DNA of 64,000 bases. Origin: Sphingomonas sp. PP-CE-3G-477 (GTDB lineage: Bacteria > Pseudomonadota > Alphaproteobacteria > Sphingomonadales > Sphingomonadaceae). The stretch spans positions 123,432 through 187,431 of the forward strand of contig NZ_QAOF01000007.1 of assembly GCF_003050745.1 (NCBI RefSeq), read 5' to 3'. Shown piece by piece: positions 7,991 to 17,590 of the stretch (the stretch's first letter is position 1; each line of letters starts with the position of its first letter). The position numbers and the translations under genes are program-made. The notes beneath the pieces were generated by a model, which made no database searches, was not told the DNA's origin, and saw only the letters and a list, made by a program, of their open reading frames with translations.

Positions 7991-9282
7991 CTGCGGGCAA
8001 AAGCGATAGCGATACGGGTTTCCGCGAGTTCAACGTCGGGTTCGACGATGACGGCATCCGGCTCGACCGGTGGTTCAAGCGGCATCTGCCGGAGACGAGC
8101 TTCACGACGGTGGCGATGTGGGCGCGCACCGGGCAGCTCCGCGTCGATGGCGCGCGTGCGACCCCGGGCGACCGGATCGCGGCGGGCCAGATGCTGCGCG
8201 TGCCGCCCCCCGAAGCCGACAAGGCCGCCGCGGACGTGGACAAGCCCCGGCGCGTCCGCGAACGCGTGATTTTGTCGGACGAGGAGACCGAACTCGCGCA
8301 GTCCATGGTCATCCACAAGGATTTCCAGGCGTTCGTGCTGAACAAGCCGCCGGGTCTGGCGACGCAGGGCGGGACCAAGACGACGCAGCATGTCGACGGA
8401 CTGCTCGACGGGTTGCAGTACGATAACGAGGGTCGGCCGAAGCTGGTCCACCGGCTCGACAAGGATACGTCCGGCGCGCTGCTGGTGGCGCGCACCTCAC
8501 GCGCGGCGGCGTTCTTTGCGAAGGCGTTTTCGGGGCGGACCGCGCGGAAAGTCTATTGGGCGCTGGTGGTCGACGTGCCGTCGATCGAGGACGGCATGAT
8601 CGAGCTGCCGATCGCGAAGCAGCCGGGCACCGGCGGCGAGAAAATGCATGTCGACGAGGCCGAGGGCGCACCGGCGCGGACGCGGTACCGCGTGATCGAG
8701 CGCGCGGGCAACCGTGCGGCGTGGGTGGAGTTGCAGCCGTTTACGGGGCGGACGCACCAGTTGCGCGTGCACATGGCGGCGATCGGACATCCGATCGTTG
8801 GTGATGGGAAGTACGGCGGGGCTGCTGCGTTTTTGACCGGCGGGATCTCGCGGAAAATGCATCTGCATGCTCGCCGCATCAAGGTGGATCATCCGGATGG
8901 TGGGTCGATCGACGTAACCGCGGAACTGCCGACGCATTTCGCCGAGAGCCTCAAGCAATTGGGTTTCGAGGAGAAGCTGGGCGACGACCTGGTGCTCGAC
9001 GAGAAGACCGCGCCGACGCGCGAGCAGATGAAGTCGCGGGCTAAGGCGCATGCGAAGTCGGTGCGGAAAGACCGTAAAGGCGAGCGGCGTGGGCGTGGGG
9101 TTGTCGAGGAGAAGGCGACGGGCAAGCCTGCGCCGAAGACGGGTGCGCCTCGGACCGGGGCTGGGTCGAAGTTCGGAGCGCCGCGGAGCGGGCCTCGGGT
9201 TGAGGGGGCCAAGCCGGCTGGGCGTGGGCGTCCGGGTGGAGCTGGGAAGCCTGGGCCTCGGAGTGGGCCTGGGACTCGGTAG
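7987..9282 (+). CDS. RluA-family 23S rRNA pseudouridine synthase (RluC/RluD type) with a long basic tail
   Basis: Isomerises uridines in 23S rRNA. The 431-residue protein has an N-terminal S4-like RNA-binding region (about 25-75), then the synthase domain with the catalytic Asp158 in HRLDKDTSG (155-163), LNKPPGLATQGG near 118-129 and GRTHQLRVH near 255. The last ~100 residues are a disordered Lys/Arg/Pro/Gly tail (KTGAPRTGAGSKFG, GRGRPGGAGKPG) not present in most homologues, probably extra RNA contacts. ATG 7987 overlaps the crcB stop; an upstream frame back to 7804 lies inside crcB and is rejected. RluC versus RluD assignment is uncertain. Confidence 0.9.
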   Translation: MTAGKSDSDTGFREFNVGFDDDGIRLDRWFKRHLPETSFTTVAMWARTGQLRVDGARATPGDRIAAGQMLRVPPPEADKAAADVDKPRRVRERVILSDEETELAQSMVIHKDFQAFVLNKPPGLATQGGTKTTQHVDGLLDGLQYDNEGRPKLVHRLDKDTSGALLVARTSRAAAFFAKAFSGRTARKVYWALVVDVPSIEDGMIELPIAKQPGTGGEKMHVDEAEGAPARTRYRVIERAGNRAAWVELQPFTGRTHQLRVHMAAIGHPIVGDGKYGGAAAFLTGGISRKMHLHARRIKVDHPDGGSIDVTAELPTHFAESLKQLGFEEKLGDDLVLDEKTAPTREQMKSRAKAHAKSVRKDRKGERRGRGVVEEKATGKPAPKTGAPRTGAGSKFGAPRSGPRVEGAKPAGRGRPGGAGKPGPRSGPGTR

Positions 9283-9304
9283 TTGGCGACTGCCGCCTAA
9301 CGTG

Positions 9305-9367
9305 CCCTCACCCTTCCCACGCCAAACGGCCGTGGGCCCCTTCCCTCTCCCCGAGAAGAGAGGGAGA
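9305..9367. repeat. REP-like repeat, family E, partial copy
   Basis: Only the right half of a family E element: CCCTTCCCACGCCAAACGGCCGTGGGCCCCTTCCCTCTCCCCGAGAAGAGAGGGAG. Full copies are at 14950, 37345 and 47013. The gap 9283-9640 holds three repeats and no gene. Confidence 0.7.
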
Positions 9368-9401
9368 AATGGATACGCTGGCAGTTTCCCCCGTCTCTCG
9401 C

Positions 9402-9507
9402 TCCACCCCGGCGAAGGCCGGGGCCCAATTGGAAAGGTTGAGGTAACGGAGCGACGTCCTCCGTTACTCACCTCCCCCAATTGGGTCCCGGCCTTCGCCG
9501 GGATGGA
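9402..9507. repeat. REP-like inverted repeat, family C, copy 3
   Basis: CTCCACCCCGGCGAAGGCCGGGGCCCAATTGG ... CCAATTGGGTCCCGGCCTTCGCCGGGATGGAG. The centre GAGGTAACGGAGCGACGTCCTCCGTTACTCACC is itself palindromic (GTAACGGAG/CTCCGTTAC). Confidence 0.85.
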
Positions 9508-9547
9508 GCTTGAGGTGGGGACGTGACACTAACCGTAAGCCGTTCAC

Positions 9548-9620
9548 CGGCGAAGGCGGGGGTCCAGTCCACGATCGTAACGCTGCTTGATTCCTGGGCC
9601 CCCGCGTGCGCGGGGGAACT
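9548..9620. repeat. REP-like inverted repeat, family D, divergent copy
   Basis: CGGCGAAGGCGGGGGTCCAG ... CTGGGCCCCCGCGTGCGCGGGGG; the same layout as family D with altered outer ends. It ends 21 bp from the stop of the DUF1440-like gene. Confidence 0.65.
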
Positions 9621-9640
9621 AGGTGAGCGCAGCTAGCGCC

Positions 9641-10135
9641 CTACTTTAGCCACGCCAGCAGCAACCGCCGCACACCCTCCGTAACCGTCCCGAACACGAT
9701 ATGCGACGCCGCGCTATACAGATGCGTCGTCGGCGCGGTGTTCCACGGCGCATCGCCCAGCCCCGCCGCCCGCACCGCCGCCTCGTCGAGCAACGCCGTC
9801 GTCGCCGCAGCGAACGCGGTGCCGTAGCCCGCGGTCACCGATGGCCGGTATTCCGCCGCCACCGCGTAAGCGATCCCCAGCCCTGCCCCGAGCGCATAAT
9901 GCACGACCTGCCCCGCGAGCGGCTTGCGATCGTCGGGGATATCGTGGCCGACCACGACCTGCGACACCTTGTCCGCCGCCTTCTCCGTCGCAGGCTCGGC
10001 ATCGCTTTCCGAAGAAGACAGCGCGGCGACGCCGGCCTGGAAGCGGTCCATCACGAACGAGGCGGCGAGCCCTGCCACGAGTCCCGCAGCGGCGGCGGCC
10101 CAGATGTTCGGGGTGTCGGTCTGTGCGTGCGCCAT
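9641..10135 (-). CDS. DUF1440-like membrane protein, function unknown
   Basis: 164 residues. The N-terminus (MAHAQTDTPNIWAAAAAGLVAGLAASFVMDRFQ) holds one membrane segment; two further hydrophobic stretches follow (VVHYALGAGLGIAYAVAAEY and a C-terminal SAASHIVFGTVTEGVRRLLL). The general layout and the HY-GxGxGIAYA motif match DUF1440/YagU-type inner-membrane proteins. I start at ATG 10135 because GGAG lies about 8 bases upstream; a longer frame to 10162 adds MSDSSGDST without a ribosome binding site. It is divergent from the HAD gene at 10250. Confidence 0.7.
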   Translation of the reverse strand: MAHAQTDTPNIWAAAAAGLVAGLAASFVMDRFQAGVAALSSSESDAEPATEKAADKVSQVVVGHDIPDDRKPLAGQVVHYALGAGLGIAYAVAAEYRPSVTAGYGTAFAAATTALLDEAAVRAAGLGDAPWNTAPTTHLYSAASHIVFGTVTEGVRRLLLAWLK

Positions 10136-10249
10136 CGTTGAGTCTCCAGAGCTATCCGACACGAACCGTTCGCAGACGTGCGCGTTCCGGTTTGGCGTTC
10201 CCTCCCGTGCACGCGTGATCTACGAGGCGGCGATGCGTTGGAAAATCTC

Positions 10250-10909
10250 ATGATCCGCCTTGCCGTATTCGATTGCGACGGGACGCTCGTCGACAGCCAG
10301 GCGAATATCTGCGTCGCGTGTGAGCGCGCGTTCGAGGGCGCCGGGCTGATCCCGCCGCCGCGCGCGGACATTCGGCGGATCGTCGGCTTGAGTCTCGTCG
10401 AGGCGATGCAGGTGTTGCTGCCGGAGGCGGACGATACGCTGCACCGGTCGCTCGCTACCGACTACAAGAACGCGTTCCATGCGATGCGCGCGAGTGGCGA
10501 ACTGGCGGACGAACCGTTGTTCGAGGGGATTGCCGAGGTATTGGGGACGCTCGCCGATGACGGCTGGGCGCTTGGCGTCGCGACGGGGAAGTCCGATCGC
10601 GGGCTCGCGCATATCTTGGCCGCGCACGGGATCACCGAGCGGTTCGTGACGTTGCAGACCGCGGATCGGCATCCGTCGAAGCCCGATCCGGCGATGCTGC
10701 TGGCGGCGATCGCGGAGGCAGGTGCTGCCGTGGAGACGACCGCGATGATCGGCGATACGAGCTTCGACATGGCGATGGCTCGCGCGGCCGGTGTGCGCGC
10801 CGTCGGGGTTGCGTGGGGGTATCACGACGTGCACGAGCTTTCCGATGCAGGGGCGGATGTCGTTGCGGCTGCTGTGCCGGACCTGCTGCATATGGTGTCG
10901 CCACGATGA
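10250..10909 (+). CDS. HAD-family hydrolase, phosphoglycolate-phosphatase-like
   Basis: 219-residue cytosolic phosphatase of HAD subfamily IA. Motif I is DCDGTLVDS at residues 8-16 with the nucleophile Asp8 and acid/base Asp10; motif II is the ATGKS near residue 115; motif III Lys is in HPSKPDP; motif IV is GDTSFDM. This is the Gph/PpaX layout, but substrate cannot be fixed from sequence. ATG 10250 starts exactly at the first beta strand (MIRLAVFD); the upstream extension to 10178 has no support. Its stop overlaps the next gene (ATGA). Confidence 0.88.
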   Translation: MIRLAVFDCDGTLVDSQANICVACERAFEGAGLIPPPRADIRRIVGLSLVEAMQVLLPEADDTLHRSLATDYKNAFHAMRASGELADEPLFEGIAEVLGTLADDGWALGVATGKSDRGLAHILAAHGITERFVTLQTADRHPSKPDPAMLLAAIAEAGAAVETTAMIGDTSFDMAMARAAGVRAVGVAWGYHDVHELSDAGADVVAAAVPDLLHMVSPR

Positions 10910-11124
10910 CCAACGCGGACAAGGTGGCGCAGCGGCGCTGGTTCGTGCTGGTCGGCGTGCGGCTGGCGGGGGTTGCGGGCGCGTTGCTCGGGCTGATCCT
11001 CATCGCGCGCGCGCATGATCTCGGGCCGAAGATCCTCGGGACGGCGATCGTGCTGTCGGCGATGGCGATGATCGCGATCGTGCCGCGCAGTCTGGCGCAT
11101 CGCTGGCGGAGCACGCTTGAATGA
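10906..11124 (+). CDS. Small two-TM membrane protein, function unknown
   Basis: 72 residues: a short charged N-terminus (MTNADKVAQRRW) then two hydrophobic helices (FVLVGVRLAGVAGALLGLILIARA and ILGTAIVLSAMAMIAIVP) and a basic tail. ATG 10906 overlaps the preceding stop, and the next gene begins only 13 bp after its end, so it looks like the middle gene of a three-gene operon HAD - membrane protein - ATP12 chaperone. No motif identifies a function. Confidence 0.7.
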   Translation: MTNADKVAQRRWFVLVGVRLAGVAGALLGLILIARAHDLGPKILGTAIVLSAMAMIAIVPRSLAHRWRSTLE

Positions 11125-11137
11125 ACGGAATGGGCGC

Positions 11138-11818
11138 ATGAAGCGGTTCTGGACAGACGTCGCGATCGATGCGGACCGGGTAGTGACGCTCGACGGCAAG
11201 CCGGTGCGGACGCCCGGGCGGCGACCGCTTGCGTTGCCGACCGATGCACTGGCCGAGGCTGTCGCGGAGGAATGGCGTGCGGTCGGTGAGACGATCGATC
11301 CGCGGACGATGCCGCTGACGGGCCTAGCCAATGCGGCGACCGATCCGATCTCGAACGATCCTGCGCAGTTCGCCGCACGGCTGGCGGCGTATGGCGAGAG
11401 CGACCTGCTCTGCTACCGCGCGGAGGGGCCGCCTCAGCTGGTCGAGCGGCAGGCGGCGGCGTGGGATCCGCTGCTGGCGTGGGCGCGGGGGCGGTATGAC
11501 GTGACCTTCGCGGTCACCACCGGCGTGATGCACGTCGCGCAACCGGACGCGACGGTCGCGCGGCTGCATGAAGCTGTGGCGGCGTATGACGATTTTCGGC
11601 TGGCGGGGTTGTCGCCGGTGGTGACGTTGACCGGGTCGCTGGTGATCGGGCTGGCGCTGATCGAGGGGGAGATCGATGCCGATGCGGCCTGGGCGGCGGC
11701 GGGGATCGACGAGGACTGGTCGGTCGAGATGTGGGGCGAAGACTGGCAGGCGGCTCAGTTGCGGGAATTGAAGCGCAAGGAGCTTGGGGTCGGGGTGGCG
11801 TTTCTGGGGCTGCTTTAG
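11138..11818 (+). CDS. ATP12-family F1-ATPase assembly chaperone
   Basis: 226-residue homologue of mitochondrial ATP12, which chaperones the F1-ATPase alpha subunit; bacterial homologues are restricted largely to alphaproteobacteria. Typical features are the opening MKRFWTDV, the KPVRTPGRRPLALPT segment near 22-36, EEWRAVGETIDPRTMPLTGLANAATD near 47-72, the LLCYRAEGP stretch near 94-102 and the C-terminal EDWSVEMWGEDWQA. I choose ATG 11138; a TTG at 11117 overlapping the previous stop is possible and would add seven residues. Last gene of the HAD-led operon; tandem repeats follow. Confidence 0.9.
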   Translation: MKRFWTDVAIDADRVVTLDGKPVRTPGRRPLALPTDALAEAVAEEWRAVGETIDPRTMPLTGLANAATDPISNDPAQFAARLAAYGESDLLCYRAEGPPQLVERQAAAWDPLLAWARGRYDVTFAVTTGVMHVAQPDATVARLHEAVAAYDDFRLAGLSPVVTLTGSLVIGLALIEGEIDADAAWAAAGIDEDWSVEMWGEDWQAAQLRELKRKELGVGVAFLGLL

Positions 11819-11847
11819 CTTTAGAAGCGTACCTACCCTCTCCAAGT

Positions 11848-12205
11848 TCGTTGCCCAACGGAAGCTCGGGTATCCCGGTTGGCGAATGCTGCGACGCGGA
11901 ACGGGGAGATCCCAGCTTTCGCCGGGATGACGAATCTTGGGTATGCTCAGCGCCAAATCTGGCACCCCGCTCAAATGCGCTCGTCGCCCCAGCGGAAGCT
12001 GGGGTATCCCGGTGGCGGGTGCTGCGACCCGGAACGAGGAGATCCCAGCTTTCGCTGGGAGGACGGATCTTGGGGTATGCTCGGCGCCAAATCCGGCACC
12101 CCGCTCAAACACGTTCGTCACCCCAGCGGAAGCTGGGGTATCCCCGTTGGCGAATACTGCGACCCGGAACGGGGAGATCCCAGCTTTTGCTGGGATGACG
12201 GGTTG
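11848..12205. repeat. Tandem array of three family G palindromic repeats
   Basis: Three head-to-tail units of about 132-137 bp, recognisable at 11889, 12021 and 12158 by GCGACCCGGAACGGGGAGATCCCAGC. Each unit has a palindrome formed by CCCCAGCGGAAGCTGGGGTATCCC and GGAGATCCCAGCTTTCGCTGGGA; between units lies TCTTGGGGTATGCTCGGCGCCAAATCCGGCACCCCGCTCAAA. Copies 2 and 3 are closest; copy 1 is more diverged. The array fills the 406-bp gap between the ATP12 gene and gmk, and no gene is visible there. Confidence 0.88.
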
Positions 12206-12224
12206 GGGGGCGTTGCGTCGAGCC

Positions 12225-12875
12225 TCAGCGGGTCAGGCGGCGGATGAAACCGATCAAGCCGGTCTGGCGTGAGCGCTTCAGACGCTCCGCGGCCAGGATC
12301 GTCTTCACGCCGCGGATGCAGCTGTCGACGTCGTCGTTAACCAGCACATAATCATAGCCGTCCCAGTGGCTGACCTCGTTCGCCGCGCGCGACATGCGGG
12401 CTTCGATCACCTCTTCCGAATCGGTGCCGCGGCTGGTGAGGCGGCGGTGCAACTCCTCCATCGAGGGCGGGAAGATGAAGACGCGGACGACGTCGCCGCC
12501 GGCGATCTGGAACAGCTGTTGCGCGCCCTGCCAATCGATGTCGAACAGCACATCCTTGCCGGCTGCGAGCAGTTCCTCGACCTGCGCGCGCGGGGTGCCG
12601 TAGCGGTGGTTGAAAACGTGCGCCCATTCGAGGAACTCGTCCTTCGCGACCATGTCGCGGAAGCCCTCGAGATCGGTGAAATGATAGTCCTTGCCGTCGA
12701 CTTCGCCGGGTCGCACCGACCGGGTCGTAACCGAGACCGACATCTCGAGTTCATGCTCGTCCGCGAGCAATCTGCGCGCGATGGTCGACTTGCCGGCACC
12801 GGACGGCGAGGACAGGACGAACAGGACTCCGCGACGACGGAAACCATGTGGGTCGGACGGAAGTGTGTGGGGCAT
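12225..12875 (-). CDS. gmk: Guanylate kinase
   Basis: Phosphorylates GMP to GDP with ATP in the cytosol, essential for guanine nucleotide recycling. The 216-residue protein opens with a short extension to FRRRGVLFVLSSPSGAGKST, where GAGKST is the P-loop. GMP-binding motifs follow: SVTTRSVRPGEVDGKDYHF and the FLEWAHVFNHRYGT loop, then VLFDIDWQGAQQL. ATG 12875 is preferred over 12899, which adds only MRSAARAR. The end abuts the family G array. Length and motifs are standard. Confidence 0.96.
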   Translation of the reverse strand: MPHTLPSDPHGFRRRGVLFVLSSPSGAGKSTIARRLLADEHELEMSVSVTTRSVRPGEVDGKDYHFTDLEGFRDMVAKDEFLEWAHVFNHRYGTPRAQVEELLAAGKDVLFDIDWQGAQQLFQIAGGDVVRVFIFPPSMEELHRRLTSRGTDSEEVIEARMSRAANEVSHWDGYDYVLVNDDVDSCIRGVKTILAAERLKRSRQTGLIGFIRRLTR

Positions 12876-12947
12876 GCGCGCCCTTGCCGCGGACCGCATA
12901 TGGGCGTCAACCCATGCGCGGCCCGCGCGTGGTATTACGAAGGCGGA

Positions 12948-13148
12948 TTAATAGCCGGCCTTGCGTGCCTTGTTGCGATCATAGGCCTTCTTGGCTGCGT
13001 AACCGCCGCCGAGGACCATGCCGAGCGGGCCCATGCGACGCAGTACGCTCATTGCGACCACGCCTTTGACTGCGCCCGATGCGCCGCCCGAACCGTCGCG
13101 ACGGCCCATCTCGCGGCCGACCAATGCACTGATAATACGTCCGATCAT
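12948..13148 (-). CDS. Small basic protein with glycine-rich hydrophobic centre, function unknown
   Basis: 66 residues: MIGRIISALVGREMGRRDGSGG, then a Gly/Ala/Val-rich hydrophobic stretch (GAVKGVVAMSVLRRMGPLGMVLGGGYAAKKA) and a basic end. ATG 13148 overlaps the stop of the upstream gene by four bases, and the two are clearly a translationally coupled pair. It resembles small membrane-associated proteins of sphingomonads; I cannot name a family. Confidence 0.62.
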   Translation of the reverse strand: MIGRIISALVGREMGRRDGSGGASGAVKGVVAMSVLRRMGPLGMVLGGGYAAKKAYDRNKARKAGY

Positions 13149-13357
13149 GCTTCTGACTCCCCGAAAACCTGGTCCTTGAGTTCCGCTGCACCGCGCAGCA
13201 CTGCCCAGCCGATCGCGTAGGTCACGGCTAGCGGCACGACGACCTTGAGTACGTTGGCGGTGATCGCACCGATGATCGCGCCGTCCGCGTTGCCGTCGTC
13301 GCCGCTGAGCGAGTCGATGCCTGCGCCGATCAGCGCGCCTATGGTCGTTGCGCCCAC
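13145..13357 (-). CDS. Small glycine-zipper-like membrane protein, function unknown
   Basis: 70 residues, GTG start at 13357 chosen because AGGAGA lies 7 bases upstream and because the protein then begins at the conserved-looking GATTIGALIGAGIDSL. Residues 3-12 and 25-35 are GxxxG/AxxxG-rich, followed by a true membrane segment (VLKVVVPLAVTYAIGWAVL) and an acidic end. It is the first gene of a pair with the 66-residue protein. A longer frame to 13426 reads into upstream non-coding DNA without a ribosome binding site. Confidence 0.62.
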   Translation of the reverse strand: MGATTIGALIGAGIDSLSGDDGNADGAIIGAITANVLKVVVPLAVTYAIGWAVLRGAAELKDQVFGESEA

Positions 13358-13428
13358 GTAATTTCTCCTGTCCGTGTGGCGGGTTAGCGCTTGGCGGAGG
13401 ATTGGGTTCCCACGCGCCACCATCATCC

Positions 13429-13510
13429 GTCATCCTGACGAAAGTCAGGACCCAGGATTACTGAGCGGGCCGATCGTGGCTCTGGGTCCTGACTTTCGTC
13501 AGGATGACGG
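13429..13510. repeat. REP-like inverted repeat, family F, copy 1
   Basis: CCGTCATCCTGACGAAAGTCAGGACCCAG ... CTGGGTCCTGACTTTCGTCAGGATGACGG: about 29-base arms, each with a GACGAAAGTC mini-hairpin. It lies between fumC's stop and the upstream region of the small membrane pair. Confidence 0.9.
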
Positions 13511-13526
13511 TGTGAGTGCGGAGGCG

Positions 13527-14918
<1,392 letters not shown>

Positions 14919-14949
14919 GCGGGGTCAACCTTCCGTAGCGTGCGTGGGT

Positions 14950-15099
14950 CCCTCGCCCCTCCGGGGAGAGGGAGGGAGGAGCGCTTGCGACGGAAGGGAG
15001 AGGGGCCGTTGGGATGAACCGTCCCGAGCCTCACTCCCCTCTCCCTTCCCACCGCAAGTGCGGCGGGCCCCTTCCCTCTCCCCGAAGGGGCGAGGGAGT
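14950..15099. repeat. REP-like inverted repeat, family E, copy 1
   Basis: About 150 bp. Outer arms CCCTCGCCCCTCCGGGGAGAGGGA / TCCCTCTCCCCGAAGGGGCGAGGG, inner arms CTTGCGACGGAAGGGAGAGGGG / CCCCTCTCCCTTCCCACCGCAAG. It occupies the whole space between fumC and sspB. Confidence 0.9.
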
Positions 15100-15104
15100 T
15101 TGGG

Positions 15105-15590
15105 TCACTTCTTCCGTTTGAAATCCACGGCTACGACGTTCGAGCCGTCTTCGATTGGGACCGCCGTCGGGCCGTCGTTTTCGGCTTCGTCGTGGTCGCC
15201 TAGCGCGCCGTCCGCACCCTCCTGCGCCTGGAAGCGGAGTTCGAAGCTTACCGCCGGGTCCTGGAACGCAGTGATCGCCGAGTATGGGATCACCAGCTTC
15301 GACGGGACCTGATTGAACGACAGCCCGATCGAGAAGCGCTCGTCGTCGACGATGAGGTCCCAGTAGCGGTTCTGCATGACGATCGTCATCTCGTCCGGGA
15401 AGCGCTCGATCAAGCGCTTGGGGATGTCGACTCCCGGCGCCTGCGTCTTGAATGTGATGTAGAAATGATGCTCGCCGGGAAGCCCGCCGGCCTCCGCGAC
15501 CGAACCGAGCACGCGGCCGACCACGGCACGCAGGGCTTCTTGTACGATCTCGTCGTACGGAATCAGGCTATCGGGCAGTCCATCGGTCAT
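15105..15590 (-). CDS. sspB: ClpXP adaptor SspB, alphaproteobacterial type
   Basis: Delivers ssrA-tagged peptides to the ClpXP protease. The 161-residue protein has the alpha-type SspB fold region (about 8-115) including [16 protein letters not shown] and [17 protein letters not shown], a flexible acidic linker ([16 protein letters not shown]), and a short C-terminal ClpX-docking peptide ([10 protein letters not shown]), the organisation known from Caulobacter. Start ATG 15590. It is divergent from the his operon, with 71 bp between the starts. Confidence 0.92.
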   Translation of the reverse strand: MTDGLPDSLIPYDEIVQEALRAVVGRVLGSVAEAGGLPGEHHFYITFKTQAPGVDIPKRLIERFPDEMTIVMQNRYWDLIVDDERFSIGLSFNQVPSKLVIPYSAITAFQDPAVSFELRFQAQEGADGALGDHDEAENDGPTAVPIEDGSNVVAVDFKRKK

Positions 15591-15661
15591 ATCCCTTGGG
15601 TAGCGCCATTCGGATGCCGGTCAAGATTGCATGCGTCGTGGCGGACGTTATGGGAGGTGGC

Positions 15662-16249
15662 ATGCGCACCGCCACGATCACCCGCTCCACCGCCGAGACG
15701 GCGATCGACGTCACCGTGAACCTCGATGGGACCGGCGTGTACGACGTCGAGACCGGGGTCGGTTTCTTCGATCACATGCTCGAACAATTGTCGCGCCACT
15801 CGCTGATCGACATTCGCGTGCGGACCAAGGGCGACCTGCATATCGACGAGCACCACACCGTCGAGGATACCGGCATCGCGATCGGCCAGGCGTTCGCGCA
15901 GGCGCTCGGCGATAAACGGGGCATCGCGCGGTACGGCGATGCGCTGTCGCCGATGGACGAGACGCTGACGCGGGTGGCGCTGGATATTTCCGGGCGGCCT
16001 TGGCTGGTGTGGAAGGACCTGTTCTCGCAGAAGCGCTTGGGCGGCATGGATACCGAGATGTTCGAGCACTTCTTCCACAGTTTCGCGCAGGCGGCCGGCA
16101 TCACGCTGCACGTCGAGACGCTGTACGGGACCAACAACCACCACATCGCCGAGGCCGCATTCAAGGGCGTCGCGCGCGCGCTGCGGACCGCGATCGAGAT
16201 CGATCCGCGCAAGGCCGACGCGATTCCGTCGACCAAGGGGATCCTGTGA
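15662..16249 (+). CDS. hisB: Imidazoleglycerol-phosphate dehydratase
   Basis: Converts IGP to imidazole-acetol phosphate (step 6 of histidine synthesis) with manganese. 195 residues, the monofunctional form. Metal-binding repeats are [14 protein letters not shown] near residues 60-75 and [12 protein letters not shown] near 158-169, with [14 protein letters not shown] near 35-48. Start ATG 15662 follows GGGAGG at about 15652-15657; a longer frame to 15596 is not supported. First gene of hisB-hisH-hisA, its stop overlapping the GTG of hisH. Confidence 0.96.
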   Translation: MRTATITRSTAETAIDVTVNLDGTGVYDVETGVGFFDHMLEQLSRHSLIDIRVRTKGDLHIDEHHTVEDTGIAIGQAFAQALGDKRGIARYGDALSPMDETLTRVALDISGRPWLVWKDLFSQKRLGGMDTEMFEHFFHSFAQAAGITLHVETLYGTNNHHIAEAAFKGVARALRTAIEIDPRKADAIPSTKGIL

Positions 16250-16851
16250 CGCTCGCGCTGATCGATTACGGCGCTGGCAATCTCCATTCGGTCGAAAACG
16301 CGCTGCGAACTGCGGGTTGTGTCAATCTGACCGTCACGGCGGATGCCGATGTCGTGGCGAAGGCTGACCGAATCGTTTTGCCGGGTGTTGGCGCGTACGG
16401 CGCGTGCGCGGCGGCGCTGCGCGCGGTGCCGGGGATGGTCGAGGCGCTGAACCGTCGGGTTCGCGACGAGGGTGCGCCGTTTCTCGGGATCTGCGTCGGC
16501 ATGCAGTTGATGGCCGATGCAGGGGAAGAGATGGGGACGCATGACGGGCTTGGCTGGGTTTCGGGACGCGTGCGACGGCTGGAGCCGGGGACGATGGAGG
16601 CAAAGGTGCCGCATATGGGGTGGAACGATGTCGTTCCGTCCGTCGCGCATCCGCTGATCGAGCCGGGCGAGGCGTATTTCCTGCATAGTTTCGCGTTCGA
16701 AGGCGCTGACGTGCTCGCGACCACCGACCATGCCGGTGCGGTCACCGCGGCGATCGGTCGCGACACGATGATCGGCGTGCAGTTTCATCCTGAGAAGAGC
16801 CAGCGCTACGGCCTGGCCTTGCTCGAACGTTTCCTGGAGTGGCGGCCGTGA
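16246..16851 (+). CDS. hisH: Imidazole glycerol phosphate synthase, glutamine amidotransferase subunit
   Basis: Produces ammonia from glutamine and passes it to HisF to form IGP and AICAR. 201 residues. Begins with GTG 16246 inside the hisB stop (GTGA), giving (M)[14 protein letters not shown]. The class I amidotransferase nucleophile lies in GICVGMQLM (Cys near residue 83), and the catalytic His/Glu in VQFHPEKS near the C-terminus. The PGVGAYG oxyanion segment is present. Its stop overlaps the hisA GTG start. Confidence 0.96.
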   Translation: MTLALIDYGAGNLHSVENALRTAGCVNLTVTADADVVAKADRIVLPGVGAYGACAAALRAVPGMVEALNRRVRDEGAPFLGICVGMQLMADAGEEMGTHDGLGWVSGRVRRLEPGTMEAKVPHMGWNDVVPSVAHPLIEPGEAYFLHSFAFEGADVLATTDHAGAVTAAIGRDTMIGVQFHPEKSQRYGLALLERFLEWRP

Positions 16852-17582
16852 GCCTGATTATCTTTCCTGCGATCGACCTCAAGGCGGGTCAGGTGGTGCG
16901 TCTCGCCGAGGGCGATATGGACCGGGCGACCGTCTATGGCGACGATCCGGCGGCGCAGGCGATGCTGTTCGCCGAGGCCGGTGCGGAGCATCTGCACGTG
17001 GTCGATCTCGACGGCGCGTTTGCGGGGGCTTCGGTCAATGGCGATGCGGTTCGGGCGATCGTCGCGCAGTTTCCGGGGCATGTGCAGCTTGGCGGCGGGA
17101 TCCGGACGCGGGCGAGCGTTGAGGGCTGGTTCGACGTCGGCGTGTCTCGCGTGGTGATCGGGACGGCGGCGCTGGAGGACCCCGAGTTCGTGCGCGGCGT
17201 GGCGAAGGATTTTCCGGGCGGGATCGTCGTCGCGGTCGACGCGAAGGACGGCATGGTCGCGACCAAGGGCTGGGCGGACGTGTCGACCACCAGCGCAGTC
17301 GATCTGGCGCGGCGGTTCGAGGATGCGGGGGTGGCGTCGTTGCTGTTCACCGATGTCGGGCGCGACGGGATGCTGAAGGGGTGCAACGTCGACGCGACGG
17401 TCGATCTGGCGCGGTCGGTGGACATTCCGGTGATCGCCAGCGGTGGGGTCAAGGGGATTGCCGAGATCCACGTGCTGGCTTTGCATGTGCGGGATGGGGT
17501 CGAGGGCGTGATCACGGGGCGGGCGCTGTACGACGGGCGGCTCGATCTCGCGGCGGCGTTGAGCGTGGCGAAGGCTGCATGA
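16848..17582 (+). CDS. hisA: ProFAR isomerase (phosphoribosylformimino-AICAR-P isomerase)
   Basis: (Beta/alpha)8 barrel that isomerises ProFAR to PRFAR. 244 residues from GTG 16848, overlapping the hisH stop; another GTG at 16839 would add three residues. Catalytic Asp of the first strand is in FPAIDLKAGQVVRL (about residue 9) and the second in FTDVGRDGML (about residue 167-170). Phosphate-binding GGGIR and ASGGV motifs are present. The gene ends 220 bp before hisF, a gap taken up by a large inverted repeat. Confidence 0.96.
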   Translation: MSLIIFPAIDLKAGQVVRLAEGDMDRATVYGDDPAAQAMLFAEAGAEHLHVVDLDGAFAGASVNGDAVRAIVAQFPGHVQLGGGIRTRASVEGWFDVGVSRVVIGTAALEDPEFVRGVAKDFPGGIVVAVDAKDGMVATKGWADVSTTSAVDLARRFEDAGVASLLFTDVGRDGMLKGCNVDATVDLARSVDIPVIASGGVKGIAEIHVLALHVRDGVEGVITGRALYDGRLDLAAALSVAKAA

Positions 17583-17590
17583 TCATTCCT

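Noticed and set aside
11848..12205. CRISPR array candidate (three regularly spaced repeats).
   Set aside because: The repeated unit is ~135 bp, internally palindromic, and the spacers are also repeated; no cas genes are nearby.
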